This document shows, one piece after another, positions 45,438-57,041 of a stretch of DNA of 64,000 bases. The stretch's first letter is position 1. Each line of letters begins with the position of its first letter. Origin of the DNA: Zychaea mexicana (Eukaryota; Mucoromycota; Mucoromycetes; Mucorales; Lichtheimiaceae); assembly GCF_025766255.1 (NCBI RefSeq), contig NW_026516666.1, positions 868,001-932,000 of the forward strand, in the 5' to 3' direction. The position numbers and the translations under genes are program-made. The notes beneath the pieces were generated by a model, which saw nothing but the letters and a program-made list of their open reading frames with translations, ran no database searches and was not told the origin of the DNA.

Positions 45438-46462
45438 TCTTTTGGCCGGATCCAATATCCTCCGCTTGTCTTCCTGCGACTTGCCGTTTTTTCTGTAAAG
45501 TTATTCAAGCATAAGAAGACATCGATATTAGCATTGTTTACCTACTACCTCCGATACTATAAAGATTGTCCGTCTGAAATGATTAACGGTTTATCAAAAA
45601 ATGAGATTTTAATTAAACGTGATGCGTTTTGCAGGGAGCGGTGGTTAAAAGTACCCATTAGCAGCAAAGGGAAACAAAGATATACTTTGCATTGTCTGTT
45701 ATATTTCGTTTTTCTTCGCCCTCTTCTTTGATAATGCGCCGCTCTGTTTGCATATTACTTTTTTCAAACACAATATAGTACCATAAGGATAAGAAGAGCT
45801 TGTCACTTGTATTTTTCGGAGTGCTGATAGTACGCTATAGACTTGATATTAATTCAACGTCGTCCCCCTTTCTTATTTAATAACGGAAAAAGGACGGCTA
45901 GCATAACTACATATTGTATCCAGCTATCTGCTAATTTTACAAAAAATCAATGAGAAAATGATACCGATAGTATAGATACCTTTTGTCTATTAACTTTACT
46001 CACTTTGGGGCGTATCTAATGGTTCCTGTTGGAGCTTGCGTCAATACTCTCGGGTGTATAACGTGATATGGAAAACATGCATGGCAAGCGGCCGATGCTT
46101 ATCAAATAATATGTATACACCAAAAATGTCTTTATTACTATCATTGATACTATCATAAAGTATAACTCACTGTTTTGTGTCTCCTGTGCGACTGTACCCA
46201 TATATTAATTAAATGTATAATACTTAGAAGACCATAGATCAACTGCTGATTGCCGAATATCATTTATTGCCATGCTAAGAGGATAACGACAGTACACAAA
46301 GTAAGTACTGTTACTAGGGACGGATTTACTTCAGCGACCACAGTGTATATTATTCCTGTTGGCTTTAGGATAATGGCTATTTGCTATGCTTTTATTAAAC
46401 ATGTCCCGAATGGATCAAAACTGCGGGTACAATATTCTGCATATGCTAAAATTTGACATTCT
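45438..46462. other. Intergenic, no gene seen
   Basis: About 1 kb of AT-rich sequence with only short frames. Confidence 0.4.
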
Positions 46463-46900
46463 TTAAGGGGCTAAAAGGGCAGAGGAAGCGGCAAAATAGT
46501 TCAATATGTATAATTTTATTTTTATGGGAGACTTAGTGACTTTGCGTAATTGCTCGCTTCCTTGCGACACAATTAAGGGAGGACACCCGCGGGCAGAGTC
46601 GGCCGGGCACTCTTCCGTCTGCCGCACAAGAATTTTGGCTTTAAGACGGGGTAGATGGTACAGAATGTAGTCCAGTGGTTGCACATCGTCGGGTAGTAAC
46701 CCTGGGAATGGTCCGAGCGCATCAAGGAGCGCTTGAAGAAGGGAGCCAGAAATGCTCGCACTCAGAATAGTGCAGTGGTATGCCGCAACGACAGCTTTGG
46801 AGCGGGTATGCTGAGTGATAAAATTAGGGAGGAAAAGATCATCAACACTTGCATACTGCAGATCATATGATGAATAGAAAATACGTAAGACGTCAGACAT
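46463..46900 (-). CDS. Hypothetical protein, uncertain
   Basis: Single open frame of 145 aa starting MSDVLRIFYSSYDLQYASVD, with a helical middle (SISGSLLQALLDALGPFPGL), DYILYHLPRLKAKILVRQ and a C-terminal LYILNYFAASSALLAP. It has higher GC than its surroundings in the middle third, which supports coding use or a transposon origin. I recognise no domain. It could be a decayed fragment of a retroelement ORF. It has no visible introns and no signal peptide. Confidence 0.35.
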   Translation of the reverse strand: MSDVLRIFYSSYDLQYASVDDLFLPNFITQHTRSKAVVAAYHCTILSASISGSLLQALLDALGPFPGLLPDDVQPLDYILYHLPRLKAKILVRQTEECPADSARGCPPLIVSQGSEQLRKVTKSPIKIKLYILNYFAASSALLAP

Positions 46901-47990
46901 ATATCATGCACTCTGTAGCATTGATAAACGCGCATTTTAATTTGTTTCATTTGTTGTTCGCATATTTGCTGAATCGATCGCTCGTGCATACATTATATTG
47001 TTCACTCTTCCTTTTTCTTTTGCCTGATGCTGATGCTGCTGCTGCTACCCGCCCACCTCATTAGTTGTAATGTTATCGTCGATGGTGTTCCTCGTTCATA
47101 GGTCGTCTATTTAATAGAAGTTAACCTTGAACATCAAAAGTTTTGATAACGTCAAACGCTATTTTTACAAGTTATATATTACGCCATGAATTTTTGGCAG
47201 AAAAGTAATAAACATGAGAATAATAATAATAAAAGATTTGATCTGTACATACGACAAGTATGTATCATGTGCATGAAGATCATTGTTCCACGTTACAATA
47301 TCAACCCCAGCCTCCACCCCTTTTTTATCTTCTTTGGATTGGCAAGTACGCTTGAATTGTAAGAGCGGATATTCAAAGCGGTGCATAAAGCCTTCCACAA
47401 AGACTATCCAGCTTCATTCAGGGAAGACGTAGAAACAGTAGTGGAAGCTATCAGATATACACCGATAGGGAACTTCCTCAAAGCAACCAAAACACTCATT
47501 CTATATGGTGGTAGGTATATTAAGCATTCTGCTAAGGCATCATGCAAATTGGGAAGAAAACTGTAGTCCAACGTGCAAACAGGCGATCGACAAGCTAGGC
47601 ATGTATCATCAACTCTGACTCCCTCGCTACTGCGTAAATTGAACTTTCAACACGCTACATAATGTCTTACCAAGTCCATTTTTTCTGGCAAAAATATGCC
47701 ATGGAGAAAAGAAATTTTTATATTAAAGCACAACATTCGAAAAGTGATGCATCGCTTATCAATTTCTCCTTTCTGAATTTGCAACTCTTCAGACACATCG
47801 TTTCTAATGAAAATCGAATCGGTTATATTACCACTTGTATACCTAGGACTTCAAAGGAGTTGTTTGTACTGGCAGTAGTTGCGGCAATTAGGTCAATTTT
47901 GTTTATATGTACTATGTCTCAATCATAGTAGTTCTCGCACTATTTACACCATTATTAGTAGCAGAGGACCAAGACGATCCTTCTATTTTG
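46901..47990. other. Intergenic with one exon-like fragment
   Basis: At ~47365-47511 an open segment between an AAG acceptor and a G|GTAGGT donor encodes IFKAVHKAFHKDYPASFRED and VVEAIRYTPIGNFLKATKTL. It looks protein-like but has no partner exons that I can place. The rest holds nothing I can name. Confidence 0.3.
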
Positions 47991-48000
47991 TATAAATAGG
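47991..48000 (+). promoter_or_regulatory. TATA box of secreted-protein gene 3
   Basis: TATAAATAGG about 70 bp before the ATG at 48061. Confidence 0.55.
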
Positions 48001-48060
48001 GTTGTGTTTGGATTCAACATGGGATAATCTACCATCACTTTACTATCACCTAAACCAAAA

Positions 48061-48404
48061 ATGAAGTTCTCTACCGCTGCTACTATCCTTTTCGCCATGT
48101 TTGTCGCTTCCGCTGTTGCTCTTCCCCGCGGAAACTACCACAATGACTATCACAACGACGGTGGCGATGACACTGTTGACCTTAAGGGCTGCACTGAACA
48201 AGGAGATTTGACTGGCCTGGTATGTATCATCGCTTTACGAAGGATGGCATTATTGTATACATGATGATCCACATGATCACTTTTTCCACTAATTAACTAA
48301 CTTCTGATTTACACTTAAACTAGCTCCCCGCCGTCCTCCAAGCAGGTGTCCTTTCAAACAACCATAAGAAATGTGTGCAAGCCGTCAAGGACGTCGACCA
48401 TTAA
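48061..48404 (+). CDS. Small secreted protein, family member 3
   Basis: Exons 48061-48219 and 48324-48404, 79 aa. The signal peptide is MKFSTAATILFAMFVASAVA. The mature part LPRGNYHNDYHNDGGDDTVD is followed by LKGCTEQGDLTGL, then the 27-codon last exon LPAVLQAGVLSNNHKKCVQA ending KDVDH. It is closest to member 2 (same LPAVLQAG(I/V)LSNN core). Cys, intron and exon lengths follow the family pattern. A second TA-MITE copy lies ~400 bp downstream. Confidence 0.8.
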
Positions 48405-48817
48405 AACGAAGAAGCTATACACGAAGGATTTTTGTCGTCCTCGGTTGAATGTCGATTTACATAGACTATGTAGTACTGTGGTAGAAACACACATTCATTC
48501 ACAAATCCTCCATACTCCCATCCTTCTCTTCTATAACGATTATTGTTGTTGAATTCTTGCATATTTTTCATTGCATACTTTTTCAAAATACGTAATAAAA
48601 ATTTTGAAATTGCCTTTTAATTAATACGGGTATCTTGCTTTATCGTGATTGTAAAACAAATAAAGAATGATGTCTCACAAATTAGCTGCTTGGAGCCTCT
48701 CTTGATATATATCATGATACAACATACGTGGTGGTTGAAAAGAGAAACAACACCTCAATCCCTGGTCTATGGGTCATTGTCGATCATCCCTCTCTCTATT
48801 TGTCGCTATAATATGTA
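48405..48817. other. Intergenic, no gene seen
   Basis: 3' flank of secreted-protein gene 3 with an AATAAA signal near 48593; no other feature. Confidence 0.45.
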
Positions 48818-49358
48818 AGGTGGGCGTCAGCTAAAGGGGCCAATTTAAGACCCGATTTCCAGCCTTCATAGAGTTATCTCTGCATGCTTAATTGCCACAA
48901 AAGATAGCAGAATCGATAGCTTTAGAGGAGAGGAACACAACGTACTAAATTTTTTTTCAATGCACTCACTTGTTGCTGAGCTATGACGTTTCGAAGTCTA
49001 CTATTTTTAGTACTTTTAGCTAGGAAACGAACAATTTTTGTACACCATTTCCCCATCATCTATTTTGAATCGCAAATCTTTTTCACGTCATCTTTCACCA
49101 ACTTCATAATTAAGTACGCATTTAAATGGCAGGAACCAAAAGAAGAGCTAAAGTTGGTAAAGCCAACTACGAACAAGGAAAAAGATTGAGACTTGAACGC
49201 GAAAAAGCAGAATGCGAAAGAGCAGAACGCGAACAACAAGAGATCGAAGTTCAAGACATTCAACAAGAGGAAGAATCCCCTCTTATTTATCACCTGACGC
49301 GGGGTTTAAAGTCGATTTGATTTTTGCAAAAAATGGCCCCTTTAGCTGACGCCCACCT
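48818..49358. mobile_element. 541-bp TA-flanked MITE, copy 2
   Basis: Inverted ends AGGTGGGCGTCAGCTAAAGG with TA on both sides (48816-48817, 49359-49360). It has the same length and is nearly identical to copy 1 at 29801-30341, in the same orientation. It encodes the same 64-codon frame. Confidence 0.88.
49126..49320 (+). CDS. 64-aa charged coiled-coil peptide encoded by the MITE, copy 2
   Basis: Identical to the peptide at 30109-30303 except for Asp to Tyr near residue 55 (SPLIYHLTRG). With only two copies of recent origin, conservation of the frame does not yet prove selection. Confidence 0.45.
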   Translation: MAGTKRRAKVGKANYEQGKRLRLEREKAECERAEREQQEIEVQDIQQEEESPLIYHLTRGLKSI

Positions 49359-49360
49359 TA

Positions 49361-50899
49361 CTCATTTTATTATTTTAAGTATAAAATCTTGAGGTCCACC
49401 AAAGTCCACCTGGGTCCACCATTTTTTGAAATCCCGATAGCAGGACCACAGTGATATCCAGCGATATCATTGGTTATACCGAATGATATCTGCGAATATC
49501 AATTGTTGGGGACCGTTTTTATAAGTAGAGCCGTGGACCTGCTTGTTATTAATAAAAGAAGAGCTTGGTATCTTTAGAATTATTACAGAAAACCTTCAAA
49601 ATGCTTTAAATGAACCGGGCATTGATTCCATGTATTTAAGGAAAGGTTAATGTCATCCGAGATTGCAGAATAAGTTTTTTAAATCGTGCTGTTCTTAATG
49701 AATGAGCTGCTCTAGGTCGTGTAATTTGTATCATGCTAGCTACATACAGCAACTGTACCACTCAAAGAGCCTACATTTTAGTGATCTCTCCAATACTTTC
49801 AATGTTAGATGACAGTGATATGGATGCCATGGTGTTAGCAAAACTATTACACTCTAACATACACGTAGATCCAACATCAGTGTCTACACTTCAGACTAAC
49901 CCTATCTTTCTTCTGTCTCGTCAGGTACCTTGTTGATAGCTTTCAAAAAGCATTGGTATAGATGGCACATTGATTCAGTGGATTGAACGGTATACGCTAT
50001 TCTATCTATGCTTGAGATATTAACAATGTTTTCTCTCCTTTCCTGTACTTTGAACATGTAACAGACACTAGGTAGAAATAGTTAGTGTTGTGTAGGAACA
50101 TGTCATATCTTGTTCCTTTCTTTGCCTGACTGATGAATAACAGCAACTTATTGCTGCCATTGCAACGATTATAAAACCACTTTGTAATCGCTATCGACCG
50201 ATGAACTAACTATAAGCAGTTCTAATGACTATCCTTCCTTGATAACTGCTCAAGATTTATGTATTCACAATGCATTTTGACAGCGGAAGGTGCGAAAAAC
50301 CAGCGCAACATCTGCAGCAGTACGAACATTTTTGGAGAGAAAAACTAATCTACATCGCCTTCATTTAAACAACATATTTCTGTTCCCAGTAATACATTAT
50401 CGCCATGCTGCTAACCATGTATCGTTCGTAATATACACAGTCGTCTCGAGTGTCCATTATTAAATTACTAATATTAGAGCCATATCCAGTACTGCGTGTA
50501 TATATATAATCTAATTCCTACATCTTAAGCTCTGCATCAAGTGCAACTAATTTATCAAATGCATTTCATCATGCTTCAGAAAACGTACTATTATAAGCAT
50601 TCCCTATTCGAAACCATTGACAATCATTTTTAGGACAGGCCTCGTGAGCCCACAAAACAAAAGTTATATATTCTTTGAAAAAAAAGGGCCAAACAAGGCC
50701 ACGAAACAAGCAAAAGTTAAAAAGAAAAAAAAAGCGAGGCAAAAACCATCATGGCCAACAGACCACAACATGAAAGTAATACAATAAAAAAAATATGGCC
50801 AAGCAAGGCCAATGTTAGAAAGTTGAAATAAAAGCGTGTCAAAGGGAAAGCTAGCGAGTGAAAAAAAGAACAAGATGGTGAAATGAATATACAAAAAGT
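49361..50899. other. 3' flank of the Crypton gene
   Basis: Contains a cluster of GGTCCACC and GATATC-type motifs at ~49392-49530. One stretch (about 49464-49506) resembles, inverted, a stretch at about 53955-54005. It also has AGGCCAA/GGCCAAGCAAGGCC repeats at ~50685-50810. A 67-codon frame at 49733-49936 has no known relative. These may be the non-coding end of the Crypton element. Confidence 0.4.
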
Positions 50900-53783
50900 T
50901 TAAAGTGTATCAAAAAAACATAAGTCTTTCGATAGTGAATCTAATGAGGTAATGCCGACAGCGAGATAGTGTCTATGTATAGTGTCCAACGCTTCTGGTA
51001 CTCTTTCTTGCATTCCTTTTCTTTCGATATAATCTTGAACTTTCCGAATAATCGCTCGTCTTCTACGAAACCATTTGCCGTCTGAATCACTTTTTCGCCA
51101 TGCAGTTTTGTACACTTCTTCCATTCTAATCACAGACATGCCGCCATTCCAACCGTCAAACCATTCAGTCCATAATTGTGGGATTGTTTGGACGTTTGTG
51201 CGGTTCATGGATGGATATATGGGCTGTTGTTGTTGGGGGTGATGATGATGGTGATGAGTTGGTGCTGATGCTGCTGACGATGATGATGACGATGTTGGTG
51301 CTGGTGCTGCTGACGACGACGACGAAGATGATGATGGCGCTGGTGCTGCTGATGGCAGTACCACAGTTGCTGTCATGGTGGATGGGAGGGAGGAGGACGA
51401 GGACGGGAGCGAAACCGAGCCCCAACCTTCCTGCTGCTGTTGTTGTTGCTGATCTTGTTGTTGTTGCTGCTGCTGACCTGCCAAATTGAGCGTGACGCTC
51501 AAGGACGCTTGTCCGCTGGCGATGCGGTCCCAATGCTGTACAATATCTCCTATACGACTCATGTTTGGTGCAAGCTGCGCAAGTGCTTCCAGAGTGGGTA
51601 TGGCGTTAGAGAAAGATTGTACAATGCGATTGGTGTCTTGTTGCTGAGCAGCGATTTGTTGTTGTATTTGTTGTTGCAAGATGGCAAGTCTATTTTCAAT
51701 GATCGGCACGGCACGTTGAAGTAACAGATCAGTGGGCTCTTCGTTGTTTTCAAGTGCATGATTCAAGTTACTATTTTAAAAGGATAATTAGTATATAAAC
51801 GAAAGACTGTAGTCCACCAGCACATACCGTTCAAATTCAAGATACAAAGGATCACGGAACAAAGGATCTTGCCACAAATGATGACCTGGACAGCGCTTTT
51901 TCATCAAAACCGAATCTTGCAAAAATACAACACGCAACTGCACAAGAAGACGCAAAAACGAATCAGCCGCGCACGAGTCCTCCACTTGTTTGGCTTCCAG
52001 CAGCGCCCGCCACCGATCGACTTCAGGAAAAACCTTCTTGCAAAGCTCAAGGGGTGGTGTAACAGCAGCACGAGGTAAGTAGAATTGGCCAGCCTCTCTA
52101 GTGAATCCTGCCATGGTCCGCAAGATATCACGAGGCAAATTGGTTAGATAACTGGTCGATAAAGCAGAATTATTCCAACGACCTAATCGCCGGATAGACT
52201 CTTCGCTCGTTCCAGATATCTCTGCCATGCGTGCTGACGAACCCCTCATAGCGTGAGTGACCGCTTTACTGTGAATGCCGACTGACTTGAATGCTTCTAA
52301 AATACACTCGCGATGACGATCATACGTAATGGACTGCGTGTTGCGATCTCTGCCTCTGATGAGCTTGATGTCGAACCAATCTCGATTGCTTTGGAAACAA
52401 GGGAATGCCTCACCAGCAACGTGCCACCGATGAAAGAGATAAAAGGAAAGCATCATCAAAGGACAGATAACAACATTGGCGTTACGCATCGCAGCAGCAA
52501 ACTCCACACGGCCCTCTTGGTTTGTTTTTCCTTGCTTAAGCACCATCACCAACGCATGACATTCAGTGACACCCTCGCGCTCAAGAAGTAACGTTTGTAG
52601 ATCGGCAAGTTCCATCATACGAACGCTTTCGCCCCGTAGAAGTCCATAGTGTTGCAGAAGAAAAGCAGTGCAGTTTCGCAGTCCTTGTTGCTTGTTGGTG
52701 GCCAGAAAATGATCTACAATACGCTCCATCTCAGCTGATGTCGAATATCCATCTGCTGTCGTACGCATGCCTCTGTCTTCGTAGTTTTGTCGACTAAGCT
52801 CGTTTTCCACACGTTTCAAATGATCAACCAGTGCATGAACAAGCGGGCCACGCGGATGCGGACGATTGAAGCAAGGGTCTGTTTCGGCTTGTTCAAAATG
52901 GAGATCGACAATGGAAGTAATGTATTGTTTAACGGTAGCAAGCTTGACTTTGGGGGCGGGGGCATCAGGCGCAACAGGTTGCTCAACGGTATAACCCGGA
53001 GCATCGCGTACAGGTAGAGCAGCAGATGATGACGACGACGATGATGGCAAGATGGTGGTGACGGGCGAGAGAACAGCAGCAGACGAGGATGATGGCATGA
53101 CGGCGGTGGCGGGCGAGAGAACAGCAGCAGACGAGGATGATGGCATGACGGCGGTGGCGGGCGAGAGAACAGCAGCAGACGAGGATGATGGCATGATGGC
53201 GGTGGCGGGCGAGAGAACAACAGCAGCAGGCGAGGATGATGGCATGGTGGTGGTGATGGTACGCATGGCAGGAGCGGGTGACGAGGCGGGCGACAGCACA
53301 GAATTCTCTGGCTCTTTTCTCTTTCTCCCAGGTTTACGCTTCTCTCTGAAGACGACCTAAAAAGAACACAATTGTAAGACATGCGTACATATATAGATTG
53401 CGAACAGATATGTTGCTAACCTCTTCCACAAGAAAAAGATGAAGCTTTCTGTCGTCGATCAACTGGTTAGTGTGATCATTTGGACAGCGTCTTCGGCACC
53501 ACTCGAGAAATTCTTCCTGCCTGGGAGAATACGATCTAACTGTATTCTGCGGACGGCTTCCTCGTGCTTGTTCGTATGTAGCTCGAGCAGCAGATTCAGC
53601 AGCAGCTTGATACTCTATTTGCGAGCTCATGAAAGAAGTATACTGTGGTAGAGGGGGAGGGACAGGGAGAGAAAGAGGACGTGGTGAGGCACCATTACTC
53701 GCCACCACACGGCCCGGGCGATTAGCCAAACGGGCGGTGCTTCTCCTAGCGGGAGTAACAGTGCTACCACGACCTCTGCTCAT
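50900..53783 (-). CDS. Crypton-type tyrosine recombinase with GCR1-like DNA-binding domain
   Basis: Three exons on the minus strand: 53783-53421, 53356-51828 and 51770-50900 (920 aa, no stops or shifts). Exon 1 ends in a core-binding-like helix region (NTVRSYSPRQEEFLEWCRRR). A Ser/Pro-rich linker with four ~16-residue repeats follows. The catalytic domain then shows Arg in YGLLRGESVR (~362), Lys in LKQGKTNQ (~395-399), HAMR (His ~489, Arg ~492) and the Tyr nucleophile in LGRWNNSALSTSYL (~524); the second His position is Trp. The last ~90 residues (TIPQLWTEWFDGWNGGMSVI, ETAWRK-like EVYKTAWRKSDSDGKWFRRR) match the GCR1_C DNA-binding domain of fungal Cryptons. A poly-Gln coil lies between. Known role: cut-and-integrate transposition through circular intermediates. 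Confidence 0.85.
53046..53245 (-). repeat. 48-bp coding tandem repeat in the Crypton gene
   Basis: Four near-identical units encoding MPSSSSAAVLSPATAV, in the disordered linker before the catalytic domain. All keep the frame. Confidence 0.8.
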
Positions 53784-56700
53784 GTTGTTAAGATAGTGAA
53801 CGATTTAATGAGGAATGGAAATGAGATGAAGGAAACGGAATCTGACAGATGTGCCTGACAAAAGAAAAGTGGCGAAGCTTCGAAAATTCTTTTTTTTTCC
53901 TGGATATCAAGATTGGGTCCCCGCTATGCTGTGGACCTGAGTCCGGACCCGCACTAAACACAAAATGATATTGCCAAAATATCATTTTTTGATAACCATT
54001 GAGATATATCCTCACCTTCTCATAAACTACACAAGTACATGTATTATAGATCGAAACCGGAAATCAACACTTGAGGTCAGTCATTTGTTGAACAGGGTAT
54101 AAAATTACTACTAAAGGCCTTTGCCGCCCGCCCGTTTCGCTTCGCATTAAAACTTACAGTTGCTCAGTCTCGACAGCTCGAGCTTACAATCCACTGCGTG
54201 CCTTCAACATTCTCTTTTTTATTGACCAATCAAACTTCCTCCTCAGCAATCTAATCAAGATCACCACTATTCACATTATATCAGTCTTCAACCGTTAACT
54301 ATATAAGTATGGGGATAAGCCATGTTTCTGAAGGTGCTCGGTGAGATCTGGTCTTCGATGTTGTTTTTATTTCGGATCTATATTTACCAACCACAGCTCC
54401 GAGTGTCGGTCGATCACAAGCAACGTATGATGAAGGTGGTCACATTTAGCTAGCCGGCGACGACGCGCCTTCCCTACTTTCTCCATGTTGCACTATCGTT
54501 GAACCTCTACGTCAGCGAAGCAAGCAGACACTTTAGTTGACGCGTTCTTGTATTATCTGGCTGCATGTGCTCTTTGTGAAATGTCTTGCGGCAATCTAAG
54601 CACAGATGCACAGATATTCATGACGGGGTGAAAGACAGATAGCGACAAATGGTAGCCTTTTACCACAAGGCTTAAGCATAATTCACATAGTTTGTTGAGT
54701 ACAGTACAAAACTCGATAATGATATGCTGCTGGGCACGAGCTTTTAACGGTTTTTCTTTTCAAGAAGACGTTCAAAAAATGCGCTTCCTCACGGATATGC
54801 TGGTGACTGTTGCTGTCATTGACAACAAAACGCGGGGGACCTGTACGGGCTGAGACGGTGGTAGATTGCCAAGTATCGCATGCTTGTTGAAAGTAGCTCA
54901 AGGCTACTTTGGGTAACTTTTTGCTATTGCTGTTGCTCGTCTACTTCTGATTTCTTGTGCGTACGTGCTTTGCTAACATCTCGCACGGATGCAGACGTTG
55001 AAGGAGATTTGGCGAATGAGCAGTATGGATTATAAAGCACGTTTTTAAGAGCAGCAATAGTTGCCATAGTTACAGCAGTTGCTGTGGCAACTTGGGCATC
55101 GAACTCGTTCGTCGTGTTTTGGCGTTTTCGAAATAGTAATGATTAGGAAAGAGAGCGTAGCATGTTTGACACAGTATGTTGTCGGACGCCGTACGCGCCG
55201 GGCAATTCTCCTTTATTTATTTATTTTAAATGCTTTACGCTAGAGAACATCCCTTTTAGTGGCGTTATATCAGCCGGATTCAGGCACCAATCCGAATCCT
55301 GAGTTGTCTTTTACAGTGGTCTAAAGAGGTCGTATAATTTTAAAAAGTGATCAACGATATCTTAGTTTTGGATGTGATTTGCCATAAATGATCGACTTGA
55401 GCAATTTGGTTAAGGTCGTTTTTTGAGGAAATTATTGTTTTCCTTGAAAGCTATTTCGGCAATGCGCGTACGTATAATGTTCCAATAGAGGCATGCTGGA
55501 GATTGGGGTGCTCTGTCGACGAAGCACTGGGAAGCGAATAGAGAAATTTTACCGGCCCTTGATCGCATTCATTTGCTGTTGATATTGATAGTAGCAAGAA
55601 GGTCGAACAACTGCTTAAGCTTCATTTTGAAAAAAAAACTATGACACGCCTTCGATTATTGATCTGCTGATACTCTTTCTAGCTGGTTTTTATTTCACCT
55701 TTTATTCGCTTTTCTATTTTCTTCAAGCTCAATATAGCTCAATATAGCTCAATATAGCTCAATATAAAGGAAAGCTATATACAGAGAATTGAATTCTGTC
55801 CGTCTAAAGATGCGAAAGAGCTGCCAGCTGATAAGCACCTTCGTTCTGGTATGATTCTCTTATAGAACCTGTCGTCAAAGGCAGACCACTCACTCAAGAC
55901 ATAACACCCAAGCAATAATAATCACAAACCTTCTTCAGCTTTCATAACGTAATCGGCCGATATCACCGCCTGGAATGGAAAGGTGTCCGACTTGGTCTAC
56001 TAACGCAAGTAAATTCTCCTTGTAGTGCTGAAGCTCTATTGGCTATTCGTGTTAAACTCGAAAGATACCTTGATTTGATTAAGTTCTTTGTTATCCATGC
56101 AGATCCTATTAAAGGCGCGCTGTGGGGACCGCGAAAAGAAAGCCTGCATACATATCGAAAGGTAACCTTTTATTCAAATGCGTGAGAGAGGCAAAACATG
56201 TGATGTGTTTGCAAGCATCGACGAGTGGAGTGATATATTTAGCGTCTCGAATTACAAAGAGGATGGGCTGAATTTACATAGCCGATTTTGTCGTAGAAAA
56301 GCACTGATTCTATGTTCCATAAAATCCTACAAGTTCGGTCACTTGGTTGTAACTCAAAAAGTCACTATCAGTGGTTATGATACATATCATAGGCGATCTT
56401 TTTTCAGCTAGAAAACAGTCTACAGCGAGCAGCAAATCAGTCACTTTGAGCTTGCAACATTCCAGGTGAACTACAGAATGCTGCGTTCAATGACAGTATT
56501 TACTTTTTGCAAGCACTTTGCACTTACGATCAACATGTTTACTAAAATGCAGTATACAATTTTACGCGGGAAAATGTGTCCACGTGGTTGCTCTATTTGT
56601 GTGTTGTACGTGAGGGTACGGCGGAGAGAGAACGACAAATCATGCTGCCATAATTTTTACAAAAACAGCTGTTGTCCATTTTAACTTTCCTAAACAGCCC

Positions 56701-57041
56701 AGCATTTGGGGAGAGAGGAGAACTACGAGAAAATAAAGTTTTTTTTTGTTTGTTTGTTGTTTGCTACAACACTCATACTACGAAGTGACAGAATAATAAG
56801 AATAAAAAATATTACATACAGAGTTAATTGTTTGGTTGCTCGTTTGTGAAAAAAAAAGCACCTGGATGGAAAGGAACATATATAATATAAAGAATCTAGC
56901 ATTTTAGAAACAGGAGGAGATGATTTGTGGTGAGTAGAAAATGAGTACAATAGAGGAAAAGGGGGAGAGTGTGTAGTGGTGGCGTGAGAGAAGGAGTTGA
57001 TACGTAAAGAAGAGGAAGGAAGAATGGTAAGGGTATGATCA
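53784..57041. other. Long gene-poor stretch
   Basis: 3.2 kb with no supported gene. The first 250 bp may belong to the Crypton element (GGTCC/GGACC and ATATCATT motifs). Around 56020-56180 an open segment reads SAEALLAIRVKLERYLDLIK and then FFVIHADPIKGALWGPRKES, protein-like but unassigned. A (CTCAATATAG)4 repeat lies at 55727-55766. A 77-codon frame at 56178-56411 has no relative I recognise. Confidence 0.35.
55727..55766. repeat. Short tandem repeat (10-bp unit x4)
   Basis: CTCAATATAG repeated four times, ending in AATATAAAGG. It could act as a TATA-rich initiation region, but no gene follows that I can identify. Confidence 0.8.

Noticed and set aside
53052..53360. Plus-strand repeated Glu/Asp-rich frame
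   Set aside because: Antisense of the Ser/Pro repeat in the Crypton gene.
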